NCBI GenBank assembly: GCA_947495055.1
Contig: CANLXO010000002.1
Location: 186,001-250,000 of the forward strand
DNA from: an uncultured Psychrobacter sp.
Lineage (GTDB): Bacteria; Pseudomonadota; Gammaproteobacteria; Pseudomonadales; Moraxellaceae
DNA: 64,000 bases
Direction of reading: 5' to 3'
The notes under the pieces were generated by a model. That model was given only the letters and a program-made list of their open reading frames with translations. It had not been told where the DNA came from and made no database searches. A program made the position numbers and the translations under genes. This document shows positions 62,411 to 64,000 of the stretch, piece after piece. The number at the start of each line of letters is the position of its first letter. Position 1 is the stretch's first letter.

Positions 62411-63298
62411 TTAGTGATGCTCACCTGGCAAGATTTTGGCAAAGGCGCGCTGAGCGAAGTTGGGTTTGGAGTCGGTCGTGAGCGCTGCATCTGAGCTTGG
62501 GAAGATACGATAACCCATTGACTGAATACCAACGTTGATCGCAGGCGCTAGTGAATAAGTAGCTGAGGCAAACTTGCCCATATTGCTAGCGATACTATTA
62601 GGCTTATCTACGATTGCTTTGGCGATCATTAGTGCCGCCTCATTAGGCATCAGCGCTGGCATATAACGATACAGCTTAGTTGGCGCAATCATAGGCGTGC
62701 GCACCAGCGGCATAAAGATATTAGTAATTGTCACGTTATCGCCTTTGACCTCAGCGGCCAAGCAGCGACTAAAGGCGTCAAGAGCAGACTTTGAGGCGAC
62801 ATAAGCGGCAAAACGTGGACTATTTGCCAAAACCCCGATCGATGAGATATTAACGATTTGACCGGCTTGCTGCTCTATCATACCGGGCAAAAAGCCCAAA
62901 ATTATTTTGACCGCGCCAAAGTAGTTAATGTCCATCGTACGCTCAAAGTCATGAAAACGATTGACAGATTCGTGAACCGAGCGGCGGATTGAGCGCCCAG
63001 CATTATTGACTAGCACATCGATACGATCAAAATCAGCTTTGATTTGTTCGCCCACCTTTTCGATATCATCCATGTCTGTCAAATCACAAGGATAGTAGCT
63101 GGCTTTGCCGCCAAGCTCCTCGATATTTTCTTTGACCTTCTTTAGTTTTTCTTCAGTACGTGCCAGCATTATAACGTGCGCGCCGCATTCGCTTAGCAAA
63201 TAAGCGGTACGCTCTCCGATACCACTTGATGCCCCCGTAATAATAATGTTTTTGCCTTTAACAGATTTAGAAATCGTTTTTTTCGAGGGGTTAGCCAT
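62411..63298 (-). CDS. acr1: Fatty acyl-CoA reductase, Acr1-like (SDR family)
   Basis: A 295-residue short-chain dehydrogenase very similar to Acinetobacter Acr1, which reduces long-chain acyl-CoA to fatty aldehyde for wax ester synthesis. NADPH-binding TGASSGIGERTAYL, then NNAGRSIRRSVHESVNRFHD, NYFGAVKIILGFLP and catalytic Ser-Tyr-Lys (NISSIGVLANSPRFAAYVASKSALDAFSRC). The SIRR..HES..RFHDFERTM and MPLVRTPMIAPTK segments and the PGEHH end are shared with Acr1 (recalled from the known protein, not searched). AAGGA precedes the ATG. Whether the aldehyde is used for wax esters here depends on a wax synthase elsewhere. Confidence 0.85.
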   Translation of the reverse strand: MANPSKKTISKSVKGKNIIITGASSGIGERTAYLLSECGAHVIMLARTEEKLKKVKENIEELGGKASYYPCDLTDMDDIEKVGEQIKADFDRIDVLVNNAGRSIRRSVHESVNRFHDFERTMDINYFGAVKIILGFLPGMIEQQAGQIVNISSIGVLANSPRFAAYVASKSALDAFSRCLAAEVKGDNVTITNIFMPLVRTPMIAPTKLYRYMPALMPNEAALMIAKAIVDKPNSIASNMGKFASATYSLAPAINVGIQSMGYRIFPSSDAALTTDSKPNFAQRAFAKILPGEHH

Positions 63299-63624
63299 AA
63301 GATGTCCTTTTTTTGGGTGGTTATCGATACATTAACATTCCATATTAATGCCTACATTTACAATAGCAAAGATTACTTATCAAATCTGCTGTATATTTTG
63401 TCGCTTAACCATTGTTAGTTGATGGCTAAAATTTGTCAAGTTTATTGTTAGAACGCAGCGACAAAAGGAGCTATTGCTTTTATAAGAGGTATTTCAAAGC
63501 GTAAACAACTTTTGGTGATTCTTCATTTGTTGCATAAAAACAAGTATCGAATTAAAACAAGGTGTCACAATACTGCCGTGCTCATTTGATAAAATAAACA
63601 TCTTTGTAAAGGTAGGAGAATGTT
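63299..63624. other. Divergent intergenic region
   Basis: About 325 AT-rich bases between acr1 (minus) and the DUF1622 gene (plus). Promoters for both must lie here. No other feature is seen. Confidence 0.35.
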
Positions 63625-64000
63625 TTGATTGAGACCTTAGCGCACTATATCGATTTAATTGCCAAAATCGTTGAGGTGATTGGTGTTCTGATTATGTTTT
63701 TAGGGCTATTTTACGCACTGTACCGAGGCATTAAGGTGACAGGCGGCTTTAATCATGATACTTATGTCGAAATCAGGCAGACGGTTGGCAAGTCTATCTT
63801 GCTAGGACTTGAGGTTTTGATTGCCGCTGATATTATGGCGACGGTGGTTACAGAACCGACCTTGCGCGGAGTATTGGTTTTAGGCCTTATTGTGCTGATT
63901 CGTACGTTTTTGAGCTTATCATTGCAAGTGGAGCTAGAGGGCCGTTTCCCTTGGCAAAAAGAAAAAGCGCCGCAGAGGACGCAGCGTGTGCACGAAAAAA
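63625..64000 (+). CDS. DUF1622 family membrane protein (partial, 3' end outside window)
   Basis: An open frame runs to the right edge (125 codons). It starts with TTG, supported by TAGGAG six bases upstream; an in-frame stop at 63613 rules out an earlier start. The product has a first helix (IAKIVEVIGVLIMFLGLFYALYRG) and RQTVGKSILLGLEVLIAADIMATV, then LVLGLIVLIRTFLSLSLQVELEGRFPW, all close to the DUF1622 pattern. The family is of unknown function. No stop is reached in the window. Confidence 0.82.
   Translation, partial: MIETLAHYIDLIAKIVEVIGVLIMFLGLFYALYRGIKVTGGFNHDTYVEIRQTVGKSILLGLEVLIAADIMATVVTEPTLRGVLVLGLIVLIRTFLSLSLQVELEGRFPWQKEKAPQRTQRVHEK

Overview
The window looks like a chromosomal stretch of a gammaproteobacterium of the family Moraxellaceae, most likely Psychrobacter. 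This is inferred from protein character (an Acr1-like reductase, orphan GspL/GspM, a fused betaine-type binding protein/permease) and gene order, not from a database search. Most of it is housekeeping core. No rRNA, tRNA or CRISPR array was recognised.

Layout. 1-1641: end of tolA, then tolB and a terminator. 1687-5547 (minus): a monoheme cytochrome c lipoprotein, a Tat-exported flavin amine oxidase and a membrane-anchored triheme cytochrome c, which look like a periplasmic amine-oxidising respiratory module. 6132-9072 (minus): flavodoxin-like protein, PgeF, RluD, divergent from bamD. 11020-16204: dnaG, rpoD and a DUF493 protein. 16455-23732: nrdA preceded by two NrdR-like boxes, then an accessory block of about 3.3 kb, then nrdB and its ferredoxin yfaE. 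The block holds a two-gene CBASS anti-phage system (CD-NTase plus Cap15-type membrane effector), a cluster of hairpin repeats, a YefM/RelE toxin-antitoxin pair and one unknown gene. 23820-31238: DegS/AlgW-type protease, Nif3-family protein, MltF-like and seven-LysM MltD-like lytic transglycosylases. 31578-33514: NTF2-like exported protein and a CNNM/CorC-like membrane protein. 34013-37646: yajC-secD-secF. 37854-40401: MATE pump and AzlCD exporter. 40473-43820 (minus): pyrD, cvpA, purF. 43956-51050 (minus): membrane protein, gspL-gspM, sixA, gpsA, nitroreductase, zapE, hydrolase. 51235-53620: lipoprotein, xseA, xseB. 53617-59649 (minus): pncB, a quaternary-amine-type ABC transporter and an aldehyde dehydrogenase. 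59896-62326: lipB, ppa, a membrane protein. 62411-63298 (minus): a fatty acyl-CoA reductase like Acinetobacter Acr1, pointing to wax ester metabolism. The window ends inside a DUF1622 membrane protein.

The strongest finds are the CBASS/toxin-antitoxin block splitting nrdA from nrdB, the amine oxidase/cytochrome cluster, and a recurring pattern of long acidic or hydrophilic extensions and insertions in core proteins (RluD, BamD, DnaG, RpoD, SecF, GpsA).
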